From contig CAIOZU010000061.1 in NCBI GenBank assembly GCA_903862885.1, positions 1-58,833 of the forward strand: a stretch of DNA of 58,833 nt. Reading direction: 5' to 3'. The notes beneath the pieces are model-generated. The model made no database searches. It was not told the origin of the DNA and worked only from the letters and a program-made list of their open reading frames with translations. The stretch comes from an uncultured Pseudomonadota bacterium (GTDB lineage: Bacteria; Pseudomonadota; Gammaproteobacteria; Steroidobacterales; Steroidobacteraceae). This document shows, in pieces, positions 34,806-44,008 of this stretch. The position numbers and the translations under genes were made by a program. Within the stretch, counting starts at the first letter, position 1, and each line of letters begins with the position of its first letter.

Positions 34806-37250
34806 ATGACGACCGATTTCCCTGCCACCGTGACCGACGCGCCGTCTCAACCGGAGCCCTTGCCGGTCTTGCCGCTGCGCGATGTGGTGGTCTATCCGCA
34901 CATGGTGATCCCGCTGTTTGTGGGGCGTGAAAAAAGCATCTTGGCACTTGATCAGGCGATGCGCGCGGACAAGCAGATTTTATTGATCGCCCAAAAAGCG
35001 GCGGATGTGGATGATCCGAAATCGGATGATCTGTATCGCATTGGCACCGTGGCCACCATCTTGCAGTTGCTGAAGTTGCCCGATGGCACGGTGAAAGTGT
35101 TGGTCGAGGGTGTCAGTCGTGCCCGTGTCGATAGCCTAGTGGCCGCTGATTTCTTTGCCGCCTATATCTCGCCGATGCAGGACATCGACACCTACGAAGA
35201 ACGTGAAATGGACGTATTGACGCGCTCGGTCGTCAGCCAGTTCGAGCAATACGTCAAGATGAATAAGAAGGTGCCACCGGAGGTGTTGACCTCATTGGCC
35301 GGCATCGAGCAGGCGGGACGTCTCGCCGATACGGTGGCCGCTCACATGTCGTTAAAGCTCTCCGAAAAGCAGAAAGTGCTGGAGATCGCTGACATTCGCA
35401 GTCGTCTAGAGCATGTGCTTGGGCAGATCGAAGGCGAGATGGAGGTGCTGCAGATTGAGAAGCGCATCCGTGGCCGAGTGAAGAGCCAGATGGAGAAAAG
35501 CCAGCGCGAGTATTACTTGAATGAGCAGATGAAAGCCATTCAGCGCGAATTGGGTGATCTCGAAGATGCCCCCAATGAATTAGGCGAAATTGAAAAGCGC
35601 ATCAAGAAAGCGGGCATGCCGAAAGAAGTGCGCGCTAAAGCCACCGCAGAACTGAATAAATTAAAACTCATGTCGCCAATGAGTGCTGAAGCCACTGTGG
35701 TGCGTAACTACATCGATTGGCTGGTGAAGACGCCGTGGAAAAAGCGCAGCAAAGTGCGCACCGACATCCATGCCGCGCAAACGGTACTCGATGCCGATCA
35801 CTATGGCTTAGAGAAGGTCAAAGAGCGCATTGTCGAATTCTTAGCCGTGCAACAACGCGTGCAGGCATTAAAAGGACCGATCCTGTGTTTGGTGGGCCCG
35901 CCGGGTGTGGGCAAAACCTCCCTAGGCCAATCGATCGCCAAAGCCACCAACCGTACCTTTATGCGCATGAGTTTGGGGGGCGTGCGCGATGAAGCCGAGA
36001 TTCGTGGTCATCGGCGCACCTACATTGGCTCGATGCCTGGCAAGATCATCCAGAACATGGCGCGCGCCGGTGTGCGCAATCCGCTGTTTCTGTTGGATGA
36101 GATCGACAAGATGTCGACTGATTTTAGAGGCGATCCGGCCTCGGCCTTGCTCGAGGTGTTAGACCCTGAGCAGAACACCACTTTCAATGACCATTATTTG
36201 GAGGTCGATTACGATCTGTCTGATGTCATGTTTGTGTGCACGGCGAACACCTTAAATATCCCACCGGCCTTATTAGATCGGATGGAAGTGATTCGCTTGG
36301 CCGGTTACACCGAAGATGAGAAAGCCAATATCGCTCGACGTTATTTGGTGCCAAAGCAAGCCAAGGTCAATGGGCTAAAAGAGTCAGAGCTTAAGATCGA
36401 AGACAGTGCAGTCACGGGGATTATTCGCCACTACACCCGCGAAGCGGGGGTGCGTAATCTCGAGCGTGAAATCTCCAAGATCTCACGCAAAGCGGTCAAA
36501 GAGATTTTGGTGGATGAGGGGGTTAGCGCGGTAGCGGTCGATGATCAGAATTTGGATAAGTACTTAGGCGTGCCGCGTTTTCGCTACGGCAAGGCCGAAT
36601 CCGAAAACCGCATCGGCCAGGTGACCGGACTTGCGTGGACTGAGGTGGGCGGTGAGTTGCTGACTATTGAGTCCGCAGTGGTGCCGGGTAAAGGCAAACT
36701 GCAATACACCGGCCAATTGGGTGAGGTGATGCAAGAGTCAATTCAGGCAGCGATGACGGTGGTGCGCAGTCGGCAGGCACTGTTGGGTCTTGAAGTGGAT
36801 TTCTATCAAAAGAACGACGTGCACGTGCACGTGCCGGAAGGCGCGACGCCGAAGGATGGTCCGAGTGCCGGTATTGGCATGGCGACCGCTTTGATTTCAG
36901 CGCTCACCAAAATTCCGGTGCGGGCGGATGTGGCGATGACCGGTGAGATCACGCTGCGCGGTGAAGTGCTGCCCATTGGCGGTCTGAAAGAGAAGTTGTT
37001 GGCTGCCCATCGCGGTGGCATCACCACGGTCTTGATTCCGGCAGACAACGAAAAGGATCTGACCGAAATTCCGGCCAACATCAAAGACAAGCTGGCCATT
37101 CACCCGGTCAAGTGGATCGATGAGGTGTTGGATCTGGCCTTGGAGCGAAGCCCCCTCGTCGAGGTCACCCATGAGCGGGAGCCGGATGGGGCACCGGCCA
37201 CACGGCCGGCGAGTACGCGTACCAAGCAAAAGCCCGTGCCGGCCCATTAG
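34806..37250 (+). CDS. lon: ATP-dependent Lon protease
   Basis: 814 residues. N-terminal substrate-binding LON domain ([20 protein letters not shown]) and coiled coil (to about 310), AAA+ module with Walker A GPPGVGKT (364-371) and Walker B LLDEIDK (D431/E432), and protease domain with the Ser-Lys dyad S687 (PKDGPSAGI) and K730 (GGLKEK), exactly 43 apart as in E. coli. Cytosolic protease for misfolded and short-lived regulatory proteins. GAGGA precedes the ATG; a sigma-32 promoter lies upstream. The short C-terminal tail ([18 protein letters not shown]) is basic and probably disordered. hupB does not follow it. Confidence 0.97.
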   Translation: MTTDFPATVTDAPSQPEPLPVLPLRDVVVYPHMVIPLFVGREKSILALDQAMRADKQILLIAQKAADVDDPKSDDLYRIGTVATILQLLKLPDGTVKVLVEGVSRARVDSLVAADFFAAYISPMQDIDTYEEREMDVLTRSVVSQFEQYVKMNKKVPPEVLTSLAGIEQAGRLADTVAAHMSLKLSEKQKVLEIADIRSRLEHVLGQIEGEMEVLQIEKRIRGRVKSQMEKSQREYYLNEQMKAIQRELGDLEDAPNELGEIEKRIKKAGMPKEVRAKATAELNKLKLMSPMSAEATVVRNYIDWLVKTPWKKRSKVRTDIHAAQTVLDADHYGLEKVKERIVEFLAVQQRVQALKGPILCLVGPPGVGKTSLGQSIAKATNRTFMRMSLGGVRDEAEIRGHRRTYIGSMPGKIIQNMARAGVRNPLFLLDEIDKMSTDFRGDPASALLEVLDPEQNTTFNDHYLEVDYDLSDVMFVCTANTLNIPPALLDRMEVIRLAGYTEDEKANIARRYLVPKQAKVNGLKESELKIEDSAVTGIIRHYTREAGVRNLEREISKISRKAVKEILVDEGVSAVAVDDQNLDKYLGVPRFRYGKAESENRIGQVTGLAWTEVGGELLTIESAVVPGKGKLQYTGQLGEVMQESIQAAMTVVRSRQALLGLEVDFYQKNDVHVHVPEGATPKDGPSAGIGMATALISALTKIPVRADVAMTGEITLRGEVLPIGGLKEKLLAAHRGGITTVLIPADNEKDLTEIPANIKDKLAIHPVKWIDEVLDLALERSPLVEVTHEREPDGAPATRPASTRTKQKPVPAH

Positions 37251-37431
37251 TAGGGGGTCGGGCGTGCCTGCACCCCATGAGCGGGTGATGGGCCGGCCGC
37301 GGAAGGTATTTTTTGGGGTGTTCTGGCGCGCAATCGTTGAATGCCTTCCGCAAAACCCTTTGGATCAGGTACACTTTCGGGCTCTTTCGCACCCCAGGTG
37401 ACATAGGATTCGGTGCGAAAGAGTCGAGTAC

Positions 37432-37507
37432 GGGTGCTTAGCTCAGTTGGTAGAGCGTCGCCTTTACACGGCGAAGGTCGTGGGTTCGAGACCCTCAGCA
37501 CCTACCA
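37432..37507 (+). tRNA. tRNA-Val(TAC)
   Basis: 76 bases with encoded CCA. Anticodon stem TCGCC/GGCGA, loop TTTACAC, anticodon TAC; D-arm AGCTCAGTTGGTAGAGC; T-arm GTGGGTTCGAGACCCTC region. It lies between lon and tRNA-Asp, the order seen in Xanthomonadales-like genomes. Confidence 0.95.
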
Positions 37508-37569
37508 GTTCTTTTAAAGCCATCCGGCCTTAAAACGGCGGGTAGCGAAGAATGGGTTGATCGATATGT

Positions 37570-37646
37570 GGAGTGGTAGTTCAGCTGGTTAGAATACCGG
37601 CCTGTCACGCCGGGGGTCGCGGGTTCGAGTCCCGTCCACTCCGCCA
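37570..37646 (+). tRNA. tRNA-Asp(GTC)
   Basis: 77 bases. Acceptor GGAGTGG/CCACTCC, GCCA end encoded; anticodon loop CTGTCAC, anticodon GTC; T-loop GTTCGAGTC. Complete and probably functional. A mobile element is integrated immediately downstream, in the loop of its terminator, without disturbing the tRNA. Confidence 0.95.
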
Positions 37647-37655
37647 AAAACGAGA

Positions 37656-37694
37656 AAAACCCTTGTAAGTCATTGATTTACAAGGGTTTTTTCT
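37656..37694 (+). terminator. Terminator of the tRNA-Val/Asp unit; loop holds the left att repeat
   Basis: A 13-bp stem (AAAACCCTTGTAA / TTACAAGGGTTTT) with a 9-base loop and a T-run. The segment TAAGTCATTGATTTA (37666-37680) spans the stem top and loop and is repeated with one mismatch at 39402-39416, so the hairpin doubles as the attachment site of the mini-element. Confidence 0.88.
37666..37680 (+). repeat. attL-like direct repeat of the mini integrative element
   Basis: TAAGTCATTGATTTA; partner at 39402-39416 is TAAGTGATTGATTTA (14 of 15 identical, similarity continues weakly into AAG on the right). The two copies bracket the integrase and the small gene, giving an element of about 1.75 kb. 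This motif downstream of a tRNA is a plausible integration core. Confidence 0.65.
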
Positions 37695-37722
37695 TTTCAG
37701 ATGTCTCTCGTGTTTTTTCGGG

Positions 37723-37742
37723 TGGTAGCAGTTTTGGTAGCA
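37723..37742 (+). repeat. Paired TGGTAGCA motif before the integrase gene
   Basis: TGGTAGCA occurs at 37723-37730 and 37735-37742, 12 bases apart, just upstream of the integrase ATG (37747). Direct repeats in this position may be arm-type sites for the recombinase or its regulator. The role is inferred from position only. Confidence 0.35.
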
Positions 37743-37746
37743 CACC

Positions 37747-39038
37747 ATGGCTCTTTCACTGCCCATCTACTTCCTTGGCAACACCTATGTCGTGCACTTC
37801 CGCGTGCAGGGCAAGCAGATCAAGCGGACCCTACGCACCGCAGACCCACGCATCGCTAAACTACGTGCACTAAAACTCATGGAGACGGCACGTATGGCGA
37901 TCAAGGGAGTCAACCCGAATGTGAGCGACTTCGACTTCTCGGGCAAACTAGCAAATACAAGCTCAACCCGCAGACGGGCCAAATGGAGACTGATGGCACC
38001 CAGCAGGACCATGACAACATGATGGTCGCCATTGACCGGATTGGGGCCATCTCCGGGGCCTTTCAGAGAACGCCCCAACCCTCGGCCCCTGCTGCGAGTG
38101 GCAGCCCCAAGCTGCACGAGATTGATCTGACATTGACGCAGTTCCTCACGAAGTTCCTGTCGATGAAGAAGAAGCTGTCGGCAGGGACCAAGACGGACTA
38201 TGAAGCCACCGTCAAACAGTTTGACGAGTGGGCTGGCAAACCAGCCATGTCGCAGATCGACGCAGACAAGATCACGGCCTACATGGAGTGGCTTTCCGAG
38301 CGTGGCAACACGGAGCGAACCGTAGACAAGAAGGTGGGCACGCTGCGGGCACTGTTCAATTTCGCCATCAAGCAGCATTACATTCTGGGTGAGAACCCAG
38401 CAGCCGAGCGAAACCTGCTCTCTCGTAAGCAGAAGAACGCAGGCGGGCTGAATTTCTTCAAGCTCGAAGACATCAAGCAGATGTATGACTGCGATGCCTT
38501 CCGCGCGTTCACCACGACCGAGCCAGCGTTTCGGTTCATCGCCATTGCAGGGATCATCACGGGCATCCGCGTTTCAGCCCTCGCTGCATTGCACGCAAAG
38601 GATGTGCGAGTCTCCATGGAGGGCGTGTCCTACATTCGGGTGAAGTCCGACAAGACGAACGCGGGCATTCGGGATGTGCCCATCCCGGCACGGCTGCATG
38701 CACCGTTGAAGGCATTCCTAAGTGAAGCTGGTGGCTTCGGCTTCACCAGCCGTCCTGACGGTAAGGGGTCATCCGACCCCATCCGCAAGATACTCACCCC
38801 GCACCTAGAAAGCGTCGGTTTGGGTGATGAAGGTTTGACTTTCCACGGCCTTCGCAAGACGCTCAACAACTTCTTCATCCGTGAGAAGGTGCCCTTCGAG
38901 GCACGGTGCCAGTTCATGGGGCATGAGATCGAGCATGTCAATGTGGCGGTCTACTCGGAGCCATACACACTGCAAGAGCTGGCCGCACTGGTGGAGCCGA
39001 GTCAGATCAAGCTACTTGACCTCATCGCGTTTTCATGA
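37747..39038 (+). pseudogene. int: Tyrosine recombinase (phage/island integrase), one-base frameshift
   Basis: Two frames join into about 430 residues: N-terminal MALSLPIYFLGNTYVVHFRV...NPNVSDFDFSGKLA, then (shifted) KYKLNPQTGQMETDG and the rest. Adding one A to GCAAATAC near 37950 restores a single frame, so a 1-base deletion in an A-run (or a sequencing error) is the only visible lesion. Core-binding (SAM-like) domain: LSAGTKTDYEATVKQFDEWA. Catalytic set complete: Arg in TGIRVSALAALHAKD, Lys in RVKSDKTNAGIRDVPI, H-x-x-R in FHGLRKTLN, GH in FMGHEIEHV, Tyr in VAVYSEPYT. It points away from tRNA-Asp and would have integrated the element downstream of that gene. Confidence 0.85.
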
Positions 39039-39265
39039 TGGAAGCATGGCACGCCATCTTTGAGGAAGACGGATACAGCCGGGGCTTCATCGTTCTGCAG
39101 AAAGGAAATGACGAGGGCATCCGCGAGCTGTTCGACACCGTCCCAAGCGAGCAGGTTGAGGATCCCGGCTTCCAGCGTCGACTGGATCAAATGATGGCCG
39201 CCGCCAAGCTTGAAGCCGAACAGCGAAACGCAGATGACGAACGTGCAGCGGATATTCGTGGGTAA
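39035..39265 (+). CDS. Small protein coupled to the integrase, unknown function
   Basis: 76 residues, starting with an ATGA overlap of 4 bases with the integrase stop, so probably translated by coupling. Sequence MMEAWHAIFEEDGYSRGFIV, then charged helices (GNDEGIRELFDTVPSEQVED, LDQMMAAAKLEAEQRNADDE), acidic, no membrane segment, no known motif. It is the only other gene inside the mini-element. Possible roles are excisionase/directionality factor or anti-defence protein, but nothing in the sequence shows this. Confidence 0.6.
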   Translation: MMEAWHAIFEEDGYSRGFIVLQKGNDEGIRELFDTVPSEQVEDPGFQRRLDQMMAAAKLEAEQRNADDERAADIRG

Positions 39266-39401
39266 ATGGCGTCTTTGGCGGCGCCAAGCAGCGAGCCCCT
39301 TCTATCAACTTGCTAGGGCAGCGCCAGATTCCGGATGTTAGACTCTCCACCGTGCACGCGAGGTGAGCGGCCACGCACGAAGAGCGGGTCGTATCGCGAG
39401 C

Positions 39402-39416
39402 TAAGTGATTGATTTA
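39402..39416 (+). repeat. attR-like direct repeat of the mini integrative element
   Basis: TAAGTGATTGATTTA, matching the left copy in 14 of 15 positions. Right of it begins sequence belonging to the ppiD upstream region. Between the small gene (ends 39265) and this repeat there are 136 bases with no gene. Confidence 0.6.
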
Positions 39417-39500
39417 TAAAAGATGGTCGAGACCGACGCGGGAGTCGGCTTAGCCTATCCGGTTCGGTTAACGGTCCATTGGTTTGGGCTATTTCTAAAC

Positions 39501-39527
39501 GGCCGCGGGTCACTCGCGGTCGTTTTT
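39501..39527 (+). terminator. Hairpin and T-run just before ppiD
   Basis: GGCCGCG/CGCGGTC stem (7 bp including one G-U) with a 7-base loop, followed by GTTTTTA. It ends 16 bases before the ppiD start. It may stop transcription coming from the mobile element or be an attenuator in the ppiD leader. Confidence 0.6.
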
Positions 39528-39543
39528 ATACAGGGGCTTTGTG

Positions 39544-41457
39544 ATGCTGCAATGGATCCACGACCGCTTAGGCAAAGTGTTCTGGTTTGTCATGGCGCCA
39601 CTCACCATTGTATTCACGCTGTGGGGCGTGCATGGGGTGGTGGACTTTGGTGCAGGCAATGGCCCGGGCATCAAGGTCAACGGTGAAGAGGTGCCGATCA
39701 CCCGTCTAAAGCAAGACTATCAAGGTCAATTAGCGCAGCTGTCCAAGCGCTACCCGGAGGAGATTCCGGCGGACATTAAGCGTGCCACGCAAAGCTCGAT
39801 GGTGGATCAATACGTTAACAACGCACTGCTCAATCAAAAAGTGAATGCCGCGGGTTACAAAGTGACCGATGCGCAAGTGATCGCCTCGATTCAGACCTAC
39901 CCCTCTTTTCAGGTGGAAGGTCAGTTCAATAAAGATGCCTATTACGGTCTCTTGCAAACGCGCGGCATGACGCCTGAGCGTTTTGAGACGGAACAGCGCG
40001 CGCTGTTAAAAACGCGCGCGCTGGAGGTGGGTTTGGTGCTTTCCTCGTTCACTACGTTCGATGAGTTGCGTGCCGCGGTGGCCTTACAGGGTGAGACCCG
40101 TGACGTGGCTTCGCTGTTACTGCCGGTCGCTCATTTTGCGGCGCTCGCTAAACCCGATCAGGCGGCCTCGCGTGCTTATTACAGCGCGCATCTCGATCAG
40201 TTTAAGTCGCCGGATACGGTGCATTTAAGTTATGTGGAACTGAAAGTCACCGACACCTCAGGGCCAGTCGATGAGGCGACCCTGAAAGCCTATTTTGAAA
40301 CGGTGAAGGATCGATACACGGAAGCAGAGAAGCGCCGTGCGCGGCATATCTTGATTCAGGCCGGTGCGGATCCGGTGGCGGCGCAGAAAAAAGCCCAAGA
40401 GGTGTATGCGCTCGCCAATCAGCCGGGCGCTGATTTTGCGGCACTCGCTAAGCAGTATTCGCAAGATGCCGGCTCCGCCGCGCAGGGCGGTGATCTGGGT
40501 CTCGTTGAGAAGAGTTTCTTTGTCGGGCCGTTCGCTGACGCTGTGTTTTCGATGAAGCCCGCTGAGATCAAAGGACCCATCAAAACGACCTTCGGTTGGC
40601 ATGTGATTAAGCTCGAGGCCATCGAGCCCGGCCACGTCGCGTCCCTTGAGAGTATTAAAGCCGCCCTCACGCGCGAGTATCAAAAGACCGAGGGCGAGCG
40701 CTTGTTTGGTGAGCATCAGGAGAAGATCGAGCAGCTCGCCTTTGAAGTGAGCGGCAGTCTTGCGCCGATTGCCAAGGCTTTGAATCTGTCGATTGAAGAC
40801 GTGCCTGTCTTTTATGAAGGACTGGCCGATCATCGCTTGGCATCGAATCCCAAGATAGTAAAAGCGGCCTTCAGCGGCGATGTCTTAGCCGGCCAAAACA
40901 GTCGGCCGATTGAGATCGCGCCGGGGGATGTGATTGTGCTTCGGGCGAGTGATCGCGCGCTGCCTACTCAGCTGCCCTATGAGGCGGTGGTGGCGAAAGC
41001 AGAGGCGGGTGCAGCGCATGAGATCGCTGTGCGCGAGGTGAAAGCGGCAGCCGAGCACTTAGTCGCCCGCTTGCAGTCGGGCACCGCCTGGGAGGCGGTC
41101 GTTAAAAGTGTCGGGGCGCTGCCCACTCAGACAGCGAAGAATGCCACCGACGTGAAAGTGGAGCCGATGAAAGTCCTTGCGCGCAAGGACCGGGCACTGC
41201 CACCTGAGTTACTGACCGCGGTCTTTGCGGCGCCCGCACCGGCGGCAGGTCAGGTCACGGTCGGATCGGCCGCGTTTGCCAATCAAGACGTCGCGGTGTT
41301 CGCGGTGTCCAAGGTCACGCCGGGGGTATTGGATGCGAAGACCCCTGCCGAGGCGGAGAAACTGTCACGCGCCCGCGGCGAACAAGATGTGGGCAGCTAC
41401 CTGCAATCGATTAAATCGAAGGCGAAGATTGCGGTCAGTGCGTCACTGTTTGAGTGA
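39544..41457 (+). CDS. ppiD: Peptidyl-prolyl isomerase PpiD (periplasmic, membrane-anchored chaperone)
   Basis: 637 residues from ATG 39544 (GTG 39541 also in frame; AGGGG upstream). Single N-terminal membrane anchor (VFWFVMAPLTIVFTLWGVHG), SurA-N-like helical region (INxxV-type segment VDQYVNNALLNQKVNAAGYK), one parvulin domain at about 262-355 (ARHILIQAG, DFAALAKQYSQDAGSAAQGG, FGWHVIKLE), and a long C-terminal helical part. It sits at the Sec translocon and helps outer-membrane and exported proteins fold. Standard neighbours are lon-hupB upstream and fabI downstream; here hupB is missing and a mobile element intervenes. Confidence 0.93.
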   Translation: MLQWIHDRLGKVFWFVMAPLTIVFTLWGVHGVVDFGAGNGPGIKVNGEEVPITRLKQDYQGQLAQLSKRYPEEIPADIKRATQSSMVDQYVNNALLNQKVNAAGYKVTDAQVIASIQTYPSFQVEGQFNKDAYYGLLQTRGMTPERFETEQRALLKTRALEVGLVLSSFTTFDELRAAVALQGETRDVASLLLPVAHFAALAKPDQAASRAYYSAHLDQFKSPDTVHLSYVELKVTDTSGPVDEATLKAYFETVKDRYTEAEKRRARHILIQAGADPVAAQKKAQEVYALANQPGADFAALAKQYSQDAGSAAQGGDLGLVEKSFFVGPFADAVFSMKPAEIKGPIKTTFGWHVIKLEAIEPGHVASLESIKAALTREYQKTEGERLFGEHQEKIEQLAFEVSGSLAPIAKALNLSIEDVPVFYEGLADHRLASNPKIVKAAFSGDVLAGQNSRPIEIAPGDVIVLRASDRALPTQLPYEAVVAKAEAGAAHEIAVREVKAAAEHLVARLQSGTAWEAVVKSVGALPTQTAKNATDVKVEPMKVLARKDRALPPELLTAVFAAPAPAAGQVTVGSAAFANQDVAVFAVSKVTPGVLDAKTPAEAEKLSRARGEQDVGSYLQSIKSKAKIAVSASLFE

Positions 41458-41477
41458 CGGCGGTCTCCGAGGGCTTT

Positions 41478-41498
41478 GCTGAGGGCGCAGCCCTCAGC
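41478..41498. terminator. Hairpin between convergent ppiD and fabI
   Basis: Perfect 9-bp stem GCTGAGGGC/GCCCTCAGC with a GCA loop in the 43-base space between the two stop codons. It probably serves both genes; the T-run is minimal on either strand. Confidence 0.65.
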
Positions 41499-41500
41499 CT

Positions 41501-42292
41501 TTAGCCTTCAGAATCAAAACTCATGCCGACGGTGCTGAAGCCGCCATCCACATAGAGCACATCGCCGGTGATGCCGGCGGCTAAATCAGAGCACAAGAAC
41601 GCGGCCGCATTGCCCACTTCTTCTTGGGTGACGTTGCGACGCAGCGGGCTCACTGAGGCCACATGCGAGAGCATCTTACGAAGCCCGCCGATGCCGGCGG
41701 AGGCCAACGTTTTAATTGGGCCTGCGGAGATCGCATTCACCCGAATGCCTTCCGGTCCTAAATCCGCTGCCAAGAAACGCACATTCGCCTCAAGGCTCGC
41801 TTTGGCTAAACCCATGACGTTGTAGCTTGGGATCGAGCGCACCGCGCCTAAGTAGGAGAGGGTGACGATCGAGCCTGCTCGGCCGGCCATCAGTGGGCGC
41901 GCGGCTTTAGCGAGTGCGGTCAAGCTATAGCTTGAGATGTCATGCGCGATACGAAACGCGTCGCGGCTGGTGTTCTCCGTGAAGCTACCTGCTAAGGCGT
42001 CGCGCGGCGCGAAGGCGACGGCGTGCACTAAAATATCCAAATGGCTCCACTGGCTTTTTAAGGCGGCGAAGGCGGTATCGATCGAGGCATCCACGCCCAC
42101 ATCCATCTCATGGACGATCGAGGAGCCGACCGTGCTCGCAAGCTCCGTGACCCGATCTTTAAATCGTTCGCCGACGTAAGTGAAGGCGAGTTCCGCGCCT
42201 TCGCGGCGCATCGCCTCGGCAATGCCATAGGCAATCGATCGATCGCTGGCCACGCCCACAATCAGTGCACGCTTACCGCTTAAAAATCCCAT
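41501..42292 (-). CDS. fabI: Enoyl-ACP reductase (NADH), FabI type
   Basis: 263 residues. SDR fold with the FabI pattern: [16 protein letters not shown] nucleotide-binding start, [20 protein letters not shown] with catalytic Y147, Y157 and K164 (Y-x6-K, same numbering plus one as E. coli), and [15 protein letters not shown]. It performs the last reduction in fatty-acid elongation and is the triclosan target; the Gly at position 93 of E. coli lies in [10 protein letters not shown] here (A91-V92-A93), so the residue corresponding to the resistance site should be checked by alignment. Start is 9 bases after mltD's stop, last in a gloB-mltD-fabI run. Confidence 0.95.
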   Translation of the reverse strand: MGFLSGKRALIVGVASDRSIAYGIAEAMRREGAELAFTYVGERFKDRVTELASTVGSSIVHEMDVGVDASIDTAFAALKSQWSHLDILVHAVAFAPRDALAGSFTENTSRDAFRIAHDISSYSLTALAKAARPLMAGRAGSIVTLSYLGAVRSIPSYNVMGLAKASLEANVRFLAADLGPEGIRVNAISAGPIKTLASAGIGGLRKMLSHVASVSPLRRNVTQEEVGNAAAFLCSDLAAGITGDVLYVDGGFSTVGMSFDSEG

Positions 42293-42301
42293 GCTTGATC
42301 C

Positions 42302-44008
42302 TTATCCGCCGTAGTCTTGGTTTTTAGAAGGGACCAACACCAGTCGTTGGCCCGGTCTGATGGTAGTGGATTTGAGTCGATTCCACTCTTTCACTTGTGC
42401 AATGGTCACTGCAAATCGGCTGGCGATTGCCTGTAGGGTGTCGCCGTGGCGCACGAGGTAGCTGATCGAGCGTGGGCTCGCGCTCGCTGTCACGGGGGGC
42501 GTCTGGATGGGCGCGCTTGGGGTGGCGGCCAACTGATGAGGGGGGTTGGTGTGCGGCTGTGCGGTGGGTGGGCTTTGTGTCGGGTGGGCGGTGGCCGTGT
42601 CCACGGTTAAGGTGTGACCGGCCTTTAGATGGCTTTGAGTCGATAAGCCATTCATCTGCGCGAGGGTTTTGGTGCCGACACGATATTTGCGCGCGATAGA
42701 GGCTAAGGTGTCGCCGCGACGTACCACATACAGTTTGTGATGCCCTTGCCGACTCGGTACCGGGCTTTCCCCTTCGATGATCAGTCCCGCGCGCAGCGCA
42801 TCAATTTTGCTGGCCGGCAACACGATGTCATCACCCGCCTTAAAGCCATTCAGCGGATCATTCATTTGCTGGAGAAGGCTCAGTGGCAGCTTGCGGGCTT
42901 TCGCGATACTGTCTAAAGACTCATCCGATGCCAGTGTGTAATGCTCAATCGGTACACGTGCCTCCAAGGGGAGGTCGGAGACGGTGCGGGCGAAGTCATG
43001 GGCTTGGGCGTGTGGCACCAACAGCGGGTAGGGGCCTTCCGGGTCCGTGGCCCAGCGATTAAAAGCGGGGTTTAAGGCGTGTAACTCATCGTCGTTCAGA
43101 TGCAGTAAGGCCGCCGCTAAGCGCAGATCAATCTGCGTCCCGATGTCGACCCGCGCAAAATAGGGTTGGTTAGCAATGGGCGTGAACTCAAGGCCGTAGT
43201 GCTCCGGGTCGGCCACGATGCGTGCCATGGCCAGTAGGCTCGGCACATAGCCACGGGTTTCTTTGGGCAGATCCAGATGCCAAAAATCGGTGGGCCGATG
43301 CCGGCTGCGGGCGCGCTCCATGGCGCGCAGTACCGCCTGCTCCCCGCAGTTGTAGGCGGCGATGGCCAATAACCAATCGCCATCAAATAAGGTGTGTAGC
43401 TCCGATAAGTAATCGAGTGCGGCGCGCGTGGATTCGACCACATCACGACGTCCGTCCTGCCACCAGTTGACGCGTACGTCATAGCGCTTAGCGGTCGGTG
43501 GGATGAACTGCCACAGACCCGCCGCACGGGCGCGCGAGTAGGCATACGGGTTGTAGGCGCTTTCAATCACCGGTAGGAACGCCAGTTCCAGCGGCATGTT
43601 GCGCGCCTCCAGTTCGCGGGTCACGTAATACAGATAGCGCTCGGCGCGCTCGAAGGTGCGATCGAGCGACTCGGGCTTGCTCACATAAAATCGTACCAGT
43701 CGATCAATGGCCGGATCTTCGACCTCAGGCAACTGATAACCCAGGCGAATGCGATCAAAGACATTGGGCAGTTGATCGAGTGCGGTGTTCGCCAAGGGCA
43801 CCGGATCGGTCACCAGTCGATCGCTACTGTTCGGAAGGCTGAGCGGGAGCTCGTTTTTAGGGTGAGCGGTGGCGACTCGGGTGGCAGGCACCATCGGCCA
43901 GTCGTGGCTAAGATCCAAGGGTTTAGTGGCGCAGCCGGTCATGGCGATGGCCAGCAGCAGCGCGCCCAAGCCTTGTAAACAGGTGCGTGGCATAGGGCGT
44001 GTACTCAT
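42302..44008 (-). CDS. mltD: Membrane-bound lytic murein transglycosylase D
   Basis: 568 residues from ATG 44008, which overlaps the gloB stop by ATGA (an ATG seven codons upstream is in frame but inside gloB). Lipoprotein signal with lipobox IAMTGC (Cys26). Transglycosylase (SLT family 1) domain with catalytic E149 in LPVIESAYNPYA, GLWQFIPPTAKRYDV and AIAAYNCGE. Three LysM repeats in the C-terminal part (about 365-405, 430-475, 520-565), the last two separated by a Pro/Thr-rich linker. It cleaves glycan strands to 1,6-anhydromuropeptides at the inner face of the outer membrane. Typical domain order for MltD. Confidence 0.94.
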   Translation of the reverse strand: MSTRPMPRTCLQGLGALLLAIAMTGCATKPLDLSHDWPMVPATRVATAHPKNELPLSLPNSSDRLVTDPVPLANTALDQLPNVFDRIRLGYQLPEVEDPAIDRLVRFYVSKPESLDRTFERAERYLYYVTRELEARNMPLELAFLPVIESAYNPYAYSRARAAGLWQFIPPTAKRYDVRVNWWQDGRRDVVESTRAALDYLSELHTLFDGDWLLAIAAYNCGEQAVLRAMERARSRHRPTDFWHLDLPKETRGYVPSLLAMARIVADPEHYGLEFTPIANQPYFARVDIGTQIDLRLAAALLHLNDDELHALNPAFNRWATDPEGPYPLLVPHAQAHDFARTVSDLPLEARVPIEHYTLASDESLDSIAKARKLPLSLLQQMNDPLNGFKAGDDIVLPASKIDALRAGLIIEGESPVPSRQGHHKLYVVRRGDTLASIARKYRVGTKTLAQMNGLSTQSHLKAGHTLTVDTATAHPTQSPPTAQPHTNPPHQLAATPSAPIQTPPVTASASPRSISYLVRHGDTLQAIASRFAVTIAQVKEWNRLKSTTIRPGQRLVLVPSKNQDYGG

